Positions 10,095-19,900 of a stretch of DNA of 24,135 bases are shown piece after piece. The stretch is taken from positions 1,307,406 through 1,331,540 of the forward strand of contig WELB01000006.1 in the NCBI GenBank assembly GCA_009602725.1, in the 5' to 3' direction. Source of the stretch: Spirogloea muscicola (lineage: Eukaryota; Streptophyta; Zygnematophyceae; Spirogloeales; Spirogloeaceae). The notes under the pieces were generated by a model that saw nothing but the letters and a program-made list of their open reading frames with translations, did not search any database and was not told the DNA's origin. Both the position numbers and the translations under genes were made by a program. The stretch's first letter is position 1. The number at the start of each line of letters is the position of its first letter.

Positions 10095-10162
10095 GGGGCT
10101 GGAAAAGCCAGCCCAAAAAAGAATGGACAGAGTACGAGCAGGGGGGGGCCAGGGAAAGCGCT
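10095..10162 (-). repeat. Retroelement 3' tail with terminal hairpin (copy C)
   Basis: It runs on the minus strand from GCGCTTTCCCTGG to a hairpin, GGGCTGG - five bases - CCAGCCC. It is a near-perfect inverted copy of 10457-10520. Past the hairpin the sequence TTCTGAGCACCT looks like the dispersed module with its centre deleted. Confidence 0.75.
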
Positions 10163-10364
10163 AAGAAAACAAGCACACAAAGCAAGAGAGAAGGCGCGCG
10201 GTGCGCATGAATTTGAAGCGAGGCCAATTTCAAGTCGATACATTGTTCAGGCAGAAAAGAAACAAAGAAATGAAGAAAGCGCAGCCAGCTTGACAGAGCA
10301 GCTACGAATCACTCAGTTACCCCTGCTAAGCAGCCGCAGATCAGAGATGCTAGGCTCCCTGGAG
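10163..10364. other. Unassigned sequence inside the retroelement cluster
   Basis: This is purine-rich sequence with AAAACAAGCACACAAAGC near 10165 and AGAAAAGAAACAAAG near 10254. I recognise no gene. It may be a linker or unalignable element sequence. Confidence 0.4.
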
Positions 10365-10546
10365 CCGGTTGACTTCCCTGCAGCCGGGTCGCTGGCGTAA
10401 GTGTATCGAATGCGCCTGGCCGTCTCGCTGCAGAGGTCCATGGCCCGGGCGCTGCAGCGCTTCCCCTGGCCCCCTTCTCGTACTCTGTTCATTCTTTTTC
10501 GGGCTGGTTGTTCCAGCCCCTATTCTCAATGGGCGAGCACTTTCTT
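10365..10546 (+). repeat. Retroelement 3' tail in plus orientation (copy D) with module
   Basis: GCAGCCGGGTCGCTGG ... CGAATGCGCCTGGCCGTCTC matches the tail of copies A and B (RMRLAVS-type coding) but on the plus strand and with the middle deleted. It ends with GGGCTGG (10501-10507) - TTGTT - CCAGCCCC (10513-10520). The module CTCAATGGGCGAGCACTTTC follows immediately at 10525-10544. Confidence 0.75.
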
Positions 10547-10771
10547 TGCAGCTCTCTCTGTCTGCACTTCGCACTGCATGTCCAGCAGTTTGGGTCGATG
10601 TGGACCGAGCCAGGGGAAAAACTCGTCCTCGGGTGGACGATCAGCGTAGTGATAACTATCTGACTCAGCCATGGGCACGCTCCCTGTGAGAAGGGCCCGG
10701 CGCATCAGGCCCATATCTGGATCTGAGGCGATCGTGCTGCTGCTCCAATGCGCCCTAGCTATGTCTGCCAC
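10526..10771 (-). other. Unidentified open reading frame ending in the module (KKVLAH)
   Basis: This is an open stretch of about 81 codons whose composition looks protein-like (ESDSYHYADRPPEDEFFPWL). It ends KKVLAH-stop, and those last codons are the dispersed module read on its complementary strand. No family was recognised. It could be a remnant of an element ORF or chance. The listed start is not an ATG in a good context, so a gene call is not justified. Confidence 0.3.
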
Positions 10772-10772
10772 T

Positions 10773-10908
10773 CTGATTGAGGCGGGGTCCTGTGCTGTCT
10801 GTGATACTGTGGCTGATCATGCTGAGTGAGGGCGGAGCCTCAGCTGTCTGTGTACTATGCATGATGTCTGAGTGAGGCGGAGCCTCGGCTGTCTGTGTGA
10901 CCGAGTGT
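10773..10908. repeat. Imperfect tandem repeat, three units of about 41-49 bases
   Basis: Units begin at 10773, 10822 and 10868 with CTGAKTGAGG. They share GGCGGAGCCTCRGCTGTCTG, with the first unit the most diverged. On the minus strand units 2 and 3 encode TQTAEAPP twice. No link to a gene is evident. Confidence 0.75.
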
Positions 10909-11742
10909 CTGATCTTTGTGTGCCTCCATGAGCGGATCTGCGTCTGGACCGTCGAGATGATGGCGGTCTGCTGGTCCTCCAGAGAATGGCAAACGTCCAG
11001 TTGAGGACTCTGAGTGGAGGAGACAAGAAGCCGAGGCTGCTGAACGAGATCGACAGGAGCAACATTAGGAGCAGCCAGATCTGCAGTTCCGATGATAATC
11101 AGATGATCGACAATGTCACACAGGAGGAACGTCAGTGCAAAGGGACAGGAGGTTTGACGAACACTTGGAGACAGGGGCTGCCCACCTCGACAGGCTCGCA
11201 TATGGAAGGTGGCCAGATTTCCTTGACTTGATGCTGACTCGCACACCAGGGCCACTGCACAACAAAGTAGTCAGGTTTTGGCAATAGGCTGTGCATAAGC
11301 CACTAGTCTTACCTCTACCTCTTGTCTTGTACTTGGAGTGACTGCCATCTCGCTTCAGATGTCACTCACACCCCCATAGTCGGTCACAGCTCCCCACATT
11401 ATTTCCACATCAACCCCACTACTCCACACTACCTCGCCACGGATTATTTAGCTGCTGCAGAGGACTGCTGCAGCCGGAGCTAGTGCTCCTCTTTGCAAGC
11501 ACTGTGAACTGCCGGCCTCTGACCCGATCCACCTTCGCTTTGTCCACTCTCCCATAAGAGCTTCTCTTGTGCAACAACCGGGCCGATTTTTGGCCCTTTT
11601 TGAGCATTGCATGCTGAATCTGCATTTTGGCACTTTCCACTAAACCAATTAAAGAATTGATGCAAAATTGTTTCTGTACACAGTGAGCAATTGCTCAAGG
11701 GTGGGGCCAAAGGCAGCATGAGCATGAGGTTGTCAAACGATG
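10909..11742. other. Gene-poor region downstream of callose synthase
   Basis: The callose synthase stop codon is at 11745-11743, so the right part should hold its 3' UTR. I found no TGTAA signal on the minus strand. A minus-strand open frame at 11255-10755 has no recognisable domain and runs through the tandem repeat, so I do not call it a gene. Nothing else was supported. Confidence 0.5.
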
Positions 11743-13984
11743 CTATCGTTTGCGACCTGCAAGGATGCGAGAAATCTGGAGGCCTCGGCTGAAGGCCTGG
11801 TTGAAAAGGAGCCGTGTCTGGAACTCAGACACAAAGGGGAACCAGGCTAGCACTGCAATTGGTGCAAAGATGATGATACCCATGAGCCACTCAAATGCCC
11901 TGGCCAGTGTACGGATGCTCTCCCACAGGCCCGCTTGCTCAACGACCGGCCTAAAAGCCTGTGCAATCTGCACGCAAGACCTCCACCTTATGCAACTTGT
12001 AAGTATTCTACAAGGGACAGATCACTAAGCAGGGCCCGTCAACTCAGCACTTGCAGGTTGCTCACAGGTAATCAGCTTACCAGTAGGATTGCCCAGGCGG
12101 TGGGCAGAAAGGCTAGGAGGCAGGCAAAGAGATCGCCGACGGTAAGTCGTGTAGTTGCCAGAAGGACGCCCAGCGTTAACAGAACAACGAGCAACACAAC
12201 AGCCTTGACCAATCGGAACATGAGCTGAAAGTCTGCACTGAATCTTTTGCGCCCCAGTGACACAATCTTCAGGCACAGCAGCACTGCAAAAACGACCACC
12301 CAAGACAGCGCATACACCTGCAAGACAGAGAGTGGCAACTCAATAGTCCAGTCCATGTAGTACACTTCCAGCCACCTGAGCTGCTGTGTGCCTGACAAAT
12401 GGAACAGCTAAGGTTTTCACTTGCATGCTATCTGACATTCTGCTCATTAACACCTTGGACAGTTACTTACCCCTATGGACTTGTTCTGGTCAGAAATGTC
12501 GAGCGCATACACAATGCCGTATTGAAAAAGGAGGAACCGAAGTGCCAGCACAGCCTCCGTGACTCGTCCAATGAAGCCAGTTGTCTGCAGGTGTTCTTGC
12601 TCCTCGTCCCACCATGTTTCCCAACTCTGAATCAATGTAATGTATGTCATGTAGCATCAGCAATCAGGAAAATCTCGTTAACCAACTCATTGCCAGGATG
12701 CTGGTCTAGTGGGCACCTTGTCAGCCTTGATGCCGATGCCTCCGTGACTTGCAAGCCATTTGATCCAATCCTCCCAGTCCTCCACAATCTTTTGCCACTC
12801 AAAGCCCGAGGGATTGAAAAAGAAGGGTGCAAAAAGCCAGCTGCAGAAGAGTCTTTTGCTGATTAACATGTTGTACGTGATCTCCTTATCATGTGGGCAT
12901 ACTCATTGGCAAAGCACTGGAGGGTCAGAGCTAAAGTGGAGGGAAAGACATATGCAGGTCACGTGCAAGTCAGTGTCAATGTTTACCTGACCACAAGGAA
13001 CCACATGGAGAAGGTGAGAAACAAAAATGCTGCACCCTTGCGCAATTCTGCGGCACCATATGTGCCGTACAAGATCAAGAGTATCAAGATCTCAAAAGCC
13101 TTGATAAAGTGTGAGCGTGAATAAAGGCGGTAATTTTCAGCAAACTTTTCATGTACCACAACAAAGCCGCGACCAGTGGCACGATACTTGGCTCCGCCAT
13201 GAAGAATTGTACGCCCGAAGTAGTGAGCCTGTGGTCACAGTAGGATGCGTCACAACCACTTCCATGCCAAGTGGATGGCAGTGTCAACTCATAGATAGCA
13301 CAGCAAGGCTGGACATTCCCTCATGTACTGAATTCAGGACTGACATACCTTGGTACCGAGGGAGAATGTGAAAAAGACCGAAGCTAGCTGTAGTTGCATG
13401 ATGATGAAGTCAAGCACAGCTGTCCTGAAACCCCTCTCCAAGCCGATTTCCATGACCATTGGCAGAGCCATCAGCAAGCCCAGCTGCACAAGGCTCTGCG
13501 CTGCTAGGGCTCCCTGCAGTCCATTGTTACCACTGATTGCGGCGTTGTTGAGCAGGCTCTGCTCCACGCCACTCAACGCCATGTAAACTCGTCCATAGAG
13601 GAATGCATAAACAGTCAGGACAACAATCTGCCAGCAAGTCCCACACACAGCGACGATCAGCAGCCTGCTTCTAACAACGGCGGTATGCATAGCGGAGGCG
13701 GCTTCTGCAGCAACAGAATTGTCTGCACAAGTGTGGTGCTCTGCATGCACTGACCAATGTGGAGACGTAGAAGCCAACAGTGGTGAAGTAGGCAGAAAGC
13801 ATGCGGAAGAAGTCAAAGCGATGTCCCAACCGGTGGATATCTCTGGATAGAGTTTGCTCGCCATTTCCATTAGCAACCTTGGCCTCAAATAAGGAAATCT
13901 GATTCAGACCAACATCACGGCCCTTCCCCACTTGGATGTATTCATGATGAGTCACATTCCCCTGCCGCAAGGTTGTATTAAAGC
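11743..13984 (-). other. Callose synthase exons 35-41: C-terminal membrane cluster
   Basis: Exons: 13984-13755, 13627-13349, 13228-12987, 12840-12717, 12626-12471, 12317-12081, 11967-11743. They encode [124 protein letters not shown] and [13 protein letters not shown], ending with [33 protein letters not shown] and a stop. These are the most conserved blocks of the family and fix the 3' end of the gene beyond reasonable doubt. Several strongly hydrophobic segments lie between them. Confidence 0.95.
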
Positions 13985-16900
13985 CTGTGCAGACCAACAT
14001 TGTCAAAATTAGAAAGCTCATGTTCAAATGCAGGAATGGCCAGACTGTTGCTCAAGCACAGCAGCATGAAGCTTACAGATGAAGGAGCTGCTGCACTATA
14101 CCGGCAAAGATGTCCTCTGAGAGATTGATGACACGAGAGGCCTTGCTCATGCCACCACGAGTGATGTGAAAGAGCCGGTCAAAGACATCTGGGTGACCAT
14201 AATGGAAGCGCACTCTACAGCAGCAGCGAAAGGCACAGAGTCAGGCCTCTGGCAGATGGCTGCCCCTCTACTGGTGTACATAAGAAAGTCATGGCAGACC
14301 GAATACAGCACTTGGGGTGGCTGTCATACTTGAGAGGCCAAGCAAGGACCCGTTGTCCAATTGTCACAAAACTTGTCTCCTGGTTTGACATGAACCACGC
14401 CAACGACGACACACTGCATCCACTCCAGTAATTGACCATCAGTTGAAGCTTGCTGTAGTGGAGCAATACCAGCACCCATTTGGTCAGGAAAAGAGATCAG
14501 CTCACAAGCATCGTATAGGTCATCGAAAAGTTTGTGCACAACCTGCCAGTAAAGATGTGCTCACGCACACCCAGAATGCTTGGAGGCCGTACGCCATGGT
14601 CTTCCTTAAACTCAGCCAGCAAGTTACGCATCTTGAATGCTTCCTCCAGATAATTGTCCTGTGACACCACCGACGGGACCCAGCCTCAAATGAAGCCAGT
14701 TCAAAGTGGGACTCAGCAGAGGAAGTGCTCTTTGCTGCGCACCTGATTCATGTCGATGGTCTGTAAAGCGTCGCCACGGGTGAAGATGACGGCGTGATTC
14801 TGGTTCTCCGGTTTGCCCTCCCCAAGCTTAGCAGGGCCAGGAAGGCGAATCCGATAGATTGGCTGCTCGAGACCGTTGGAGGCTTTGACAAGCACTGAAT
14901 AGTAGGTCTTGCAGACTTTCCCCTTCTCCTCCACCTCCACTTCGTCCATGTACGCAACTCTTAGCAGTGGGTGGCTGGAGACACGTGGCAATGAAGCAAT
15001 CAATGTATTGCTAAGATCGTCGCTAGACCTAGCCTATGCCACATGCCCTCTTCAGATACAGCAAGCAAGCGCAGGGTATTGAAGTGCAACCTAAGTCCAC
15101 TTTGATCCGTGAGTCTGACATCAGAAGGAGGAATGATCAGCCTAGACTGTCAGGGACTTATATCCTCAGAAGCTTCTACACTATCTGTCAATGTGGTCAT
15201 CACTCATTCTCAAAGTCACGGACGCCCAAGCCATGTGCAAGAGTTTAGCAATATACTCACGTGTTCATGAGATCAAAAATGTCCGTTGCTTGTGACAATT
15301 TTGAACGCTTTTGGGCGCCATAGATCTGGCATGTAGCTACATACGTGAACTTGATGGCAGCCATGGCTTGTAATTGTGCCCAGGTGCTCTTGTGTGGCTC
15401 CCCAGCCTTACCTTGTCCAGCTTCTCCCTTCATTTTCTTGTAGCCTTCAGCGAACTCTGCAAGCACGCATGATGTGCGAAGCTTGGAGAGATTGGCCGTG
15501 ATACTCATGCAGCCTTGTCTGTTTCCCAATAACAAACAATGAACCAGCTCAGAGAACTACTCCACACAGTGCCTCATGTGGACTCACGTTCATCAGATGA
15601 TATGTCAAGGAAGGCCTGCAGCTCCAGTGCCCGGTGGTAGTACATCATTCCCCGCACTGCAGGACAGGTAACGAGAGCATGAAACCATCATGATAATGGG
15701 TTGGTTTAGAGTTGGTCGCGCAACGTGGCAAGGATATGCTGTGCCTGGGCAGCACACCTGTTCGAGAAAGGGTTTGACCCCGATATGAAGCCCAAAGACG
15801 CAGCTCTTTCTCTCCATCCTCTCGCTCGTAGAGTTGCTGTTCCCAGGTCAATCCAGTGCAACCCATACGCTCCAAGAAGTTGCTCCATTCATCTGCAGCA
15901 GTCAGGACCATGAGTCACTGACTTTGCATGTAAGCGGGAGGCAACTAGACTTGAACACAACAGCACACAAGGGAGCTTGTCAAACAGACAACACATGCTG
16001 AGGAACACAGAAGGAGATTAGACCTGGGTATATTTTCTGTAGGTAATACAAGATGGATATGCCATCCTCATTCTCCTCATTCAGCTGGTGGCGACTGTAC
16101 ATGACATCCTCGGAGTAATATGGAGTCAGCACTGAGAAGGCTAGCATCTGTCTGACCCGGGGAGCCCTGGGCATGTCCATAAATAACGAATTTGTGAAGA
16201 ATGCTATCCGCCGACGCGCCTCCAAATTCGATGGCACATCCATCGCACTCTCCTTGACAGTCAAAAGCAGGTGAAAACGCTTCATCTGCACACAATGCTC
16301 TAGAACTGAGTTAGCAACACAGCATGCTGTACAGAACAAATAGTGACTGGTGCCCTCTGCTATGCCTCTCCTGTTCGCAACAAGAAAGAGTAGTAGAAAA
16401 CCATAAGAAACAGTACTCATCTGCATCACTTTGCACATCGGCCAAGTCAAGGAAGCACCTGCTCAGCCCATGCCTCAGTGGCAGGGGGAGGAAACAACAC
16501 TGCTGGGCAGGGCTGCATTGTGGCAAAGAGATTGACCGTTCGCCTCTTGGCGAGAGGACCATTTCCTGCCTCCAATGCCTCCCTGTAAAGAGATCGGACA
16601 TTTGCAAGTGGTAAGAGGAGCTTGTCATGTGCCTGTACTCAGATTTGAAGGATTGGTATAGCTAGATCAGTGGATTGTCTCGCCATGTCCACTGTTTGGA
16701 GCAGGAGATTGCGCCACAGCACCTTGTGCTGGTAGTCATCATATCACGGGTGACAGTATCAAACATGTCCTGCAGAAGCCTGACAACCATTCCGCGTTTT
16801 GATGGATCGGCTTGCATCTGCCACCACACCGACAAGCAAGTTGCTTTCAGAGGGGCAATGATTTGCTACTACGTGCTGTGAGGGCAGGTCCAAAACTGCC

Positions 16901-19900
16901 GCTAGAAGTGGACAAAAGATTATCTTACCAGGAGCGTAACCAGTTCAACGGTCTGCTTCAGGAGATTCGGCAGGTGCTCAAGGTTGAACGTGGTCACCAA
17001 CGAGCCATTGCTGATGCACTTCCTCACTTCACGCAGCAGGGCATCCATTACCACACGATCGTTCTCTCCTCTCACGATTGTGTACAGCATCTGCTCAAAC
17101 AACTTGTTCCCCTCTTCCACGGCCTTGTTCATGTAACGAATGGCTCTCATCCTACGCAACAACTCCGCATCTGAGGCTGCCTTGCTAGCCATCTGCACAG
17201 CAATCGGGATCTGCTCCCCACAGACAAGAAACAATCAATACCTGATCTGTTTGGTAAGAGTGAAACAACTCTGGGGCTCGCAAAGCCTATCAAAGAGATG
17301 GCAGCAGCCCAGAAAGCTCACACAGTGCTATCTCACCTTGCTTGCAAGTAAGAAGGGTGGCCATTGCACAATATCCAGCTGGTTGGACGAGTAGGGCACG
17401 AGCATAAGGTCCAACTCACTGAGAATGCAAGCGCGCGCATTGATACATAAGCCAGGCTGTCAACCCGAACATGAGGACTAACAATTGCTGCCCACTGCTG
17501 ATTCAATGGCCACCAAAGAAGCACGAGGAAGTGATACCTACCGCTGATTGATAAGATCCTCTTCTCTGAAGCTGGTTATGACCTCGTTCCAGAGCTGTGC
17601 AAACCTTGCTGCCTCTTTTGTTTCCTTGTTGGGCTGTTGCATAGCACACGGTAAAACACATAAGTAAGGCCTCAGATGTTGCTCAAAGTAAACATGCCCT
17701 ACAGCCCCAGATTATCGTCCCCCCCACCCCCCCTCCTACCTTTCTCCCCCATTCTTCCAGGAGGAAAAGTGCTACAGGAGGGAATAGCACTTGACGAGCG
17801 ACCCAAGGGTGACTCCAGGATGGAAGAGCGAGCACTTTGAGAGGGGATTGTTGGTGCACCTCATTGTACTTGCGAGACAGGGAAAAGATACGTTTGGGGG
17901 GGTGGTCCGCAGGTACAAGGTTGGCATTAAATGCGCCTGGCAGCGACAAGAAGCGCGCACGAAGCATACCCAGGGTGCGAATCTACATAGAAACAATATG
18001 TGAACCTAGTAAGCACAGAGCTGGCAGAAGCAGTGGGTACCCTCCAAGCACATGTCTGACAGTCAGGCACATACTGTGCAAGCTCTCTGCATAGGAGACA
18101 CTGGCTCGTGAATAATACTTCGCCTAGCCGCTGGAGTGCTCCAGTTAATCCTCCAACAAGGGTGGACATCACCGCGTACCAGATTTGAGTGTCCATGAAG
18201 TAGACCTGAGAAGATCAAACATAAGGCAAGCCAGTCAATCTTGACTTCGAACCAGGGTTTCTTCGGCTGGGAGTATGCTTTATCCAGCTCTTTGTATGCT
18301 TCATCCAGCAATTAGAGGACTCTGCTTGCAAAGATACGTGCGCCACATCATGAGGCAGTTCCGGCTCCCTGCAAGCACCAAGCCAAGCGAAAGGGCACTG
18401 ACCAGCCCAATGGGAGCCCAGATAGCCACTACGGCCCCAATGTTCTTGTGGTCTGCATGTACAAAGCTCCGATCAAGTCAGCCTGCTGAGAGCAGCAAGA
18501 AGAAACTCTCTGATTGATGTTGGCTTGAAAAGTGGGATCAAGGCTCACTATTTGGGAAGAACTCATGCCAGCTGTACACCACATTCCACGTGGCCATGAT
18601 ACTCTTTGTCGGCCCTACCAGAGGCCCAATCTGCGGCACAGTCATTCCATGTCAGAAGCAAGCCAAGCCTCTCAGTCTGCCAGAGTGTGTACTAAGGAGA
18701 ACAAGAGCTGGATCGTATATATTGCAAAAGCAGCAGATCAGAGTCATTGCCTGAAATTTGTAGCTGAAAGCAAGCTTGCCGGCAACCAAGAGACACCAGA
18801 AGAGAGTGTAGCCAAGTAGTGTGAACGTGCTCTCGTGCATCCCTCTTCCCACATACAGCCGTGGCTGCACAACGAGAACAAGCACTGAGCATGTGCACCC
18901 CTGCAGGACATAGACTGCTCCTTCGGATGCCAGCTAGAGAGGGGATGCCAGCTACATCCGAGTTGGTGGCTGTGGAGTGTGCACACCTGGGACCACCACA
19001 GGAGTGCCCGAAAGATGTGCCAGTTGGAAGACTCCACCCAGCGACGAAGAAAAGGAAGCACAAAAAGCAAAACTCCGATAGCACTTGGTATCAAGTACAC
19101 AGCTACGGCTGCCAGGTAAATGCCAGGACTCTTCCAATTGCTCCCAAGCCAGCTTTTCACGCTCTGTGGCAGCATGGTAGAGCCAGAAGTAAAGCGTCAA
19201 GAGAAATCGCAACAGAAGCTCAAAGCAGTCAATTTGCACCAGTACAGTACACTACAGTGAATGGTGTGTCAGCAGGTTCAGGAGGTGTTACCCTGCCAAG
19301 AGCTCCAGGATTGTCCCAGGAGTGGACATAGCACACTGCCAGGACAATCATCCACGACCCAAAGTAGACCATCCTCAGGAACAGGCGCACAACTGACCTT
19401 GCCTTCATGCTCTTGTATATGCCCCAGCTAAGCAGTACATCAAGGAATGCTGCAAGGCAGTCATAGGAAGACATTGTCAATGGGTAGCGCAGGTTCCTTG
19501 ATGATATATGATTGAATGGATGAGGGTGGAAAGGGGGAAGGCAAGAAGGGGCGGAGGGACGGAAAAGGTATGCTACTTGACTACTTTCTATCGGCTCAAT
19601 GTTGTTGATGGTGTTATCATGGAGACCAATGCAGAGAGCTCATTGAGACCCTGCAGCACTTTCAAAAGGATGTAGCCCCAAACCATGCCCGCCCACTTGC
19701 TCATAGCTGGGCTGCTCTCCCAGAACAACTCCAAGATTGAGCCTGCAGTTTTTAACCTAGACGTCATGCTCTGCATGTGTTGCTGAGAACTGTTTGGCGC
19801 GCCTGACCTTGCACGAGGCGGAGGCCTGCGTGTGTGATGAAGATACTGAGGACTTTCTTGAAAGTACCCAATTTGGTCACAACTTCGTAGAATGGACCAT

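Larger units (their letters stand above)
8098..10100 (-). pseudogene. Retrotransposon reverse transcriptase with C-terminal endonuclease-like domain (copy A)
   Basis: Reading down the minus strand, the RT signatures appear in order: KPTGGVRPIA (9958-9929), HQFGAGMSCGAEALVRGIR (about 9785-9735), motif A GLDISNAFNTV (about 9698-9660), motif B QGDPLGP (9519-9499) and motif C YADD (9423-9412). A thumb-like region with LPTRMGGLGCRSL follows, then the nuclease-like domain. The coding line is broken by an AT-rich insertion after VVMRQ, a frame change just before HQFGAG, another near 9600, and an in-frame TAG at 9570-9568. The 3' end is also deleted: after TGHAV the KYLDHPLGHEF block of copy B is missing. 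The protein start is absent; upstream sequence runs straight into tail C. The element is therefore a dead, 5'-truncated copy. Confidence 0.85.
6485..10520 (-). mobile_element. Nested, decayed non-LTR retrotransposon cluster (endonuclease-like C-terminus)
   Basis: The block holds at least two minus-strand partial elements plus detached tails. Copy B (about 7480-6485) is 5'-truncated. Copy A (about 10100-7736) begins within the reverse transcriptase. A short tail, C (10162-10095, minus), precedes copy A, and a plus-strand tail, D (about 10365-10520), faces it. Copies A and B end with the same roughly 320-base 3' segment. No long terminal repeats were found, and the RT signature (QGDPLGP, YADD) with truncated 5' ends fits a LINE-type element. 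Frameshifts, a stop and deletions in the copies indicate that all are dead. Confidence 0.82.

Noticed and set aside
6485-10520. LTR retrotransposon or DNA transposon
   Set aside because: No integrase, protease or terminal direct repeats; RT motif order and truncated 5' ends fit a LINE-type element.
10755-11255. 166-codon minus-strand open frame
   Set aside because: No domain, it runs through a tandem repeat, and its composition looks random.
17701-17760. C-rich run possibly forming a quadruplex
   Set aside because: Runs of C are irregular and sit within an intron polypyrimidine context; nothing more supports a function.
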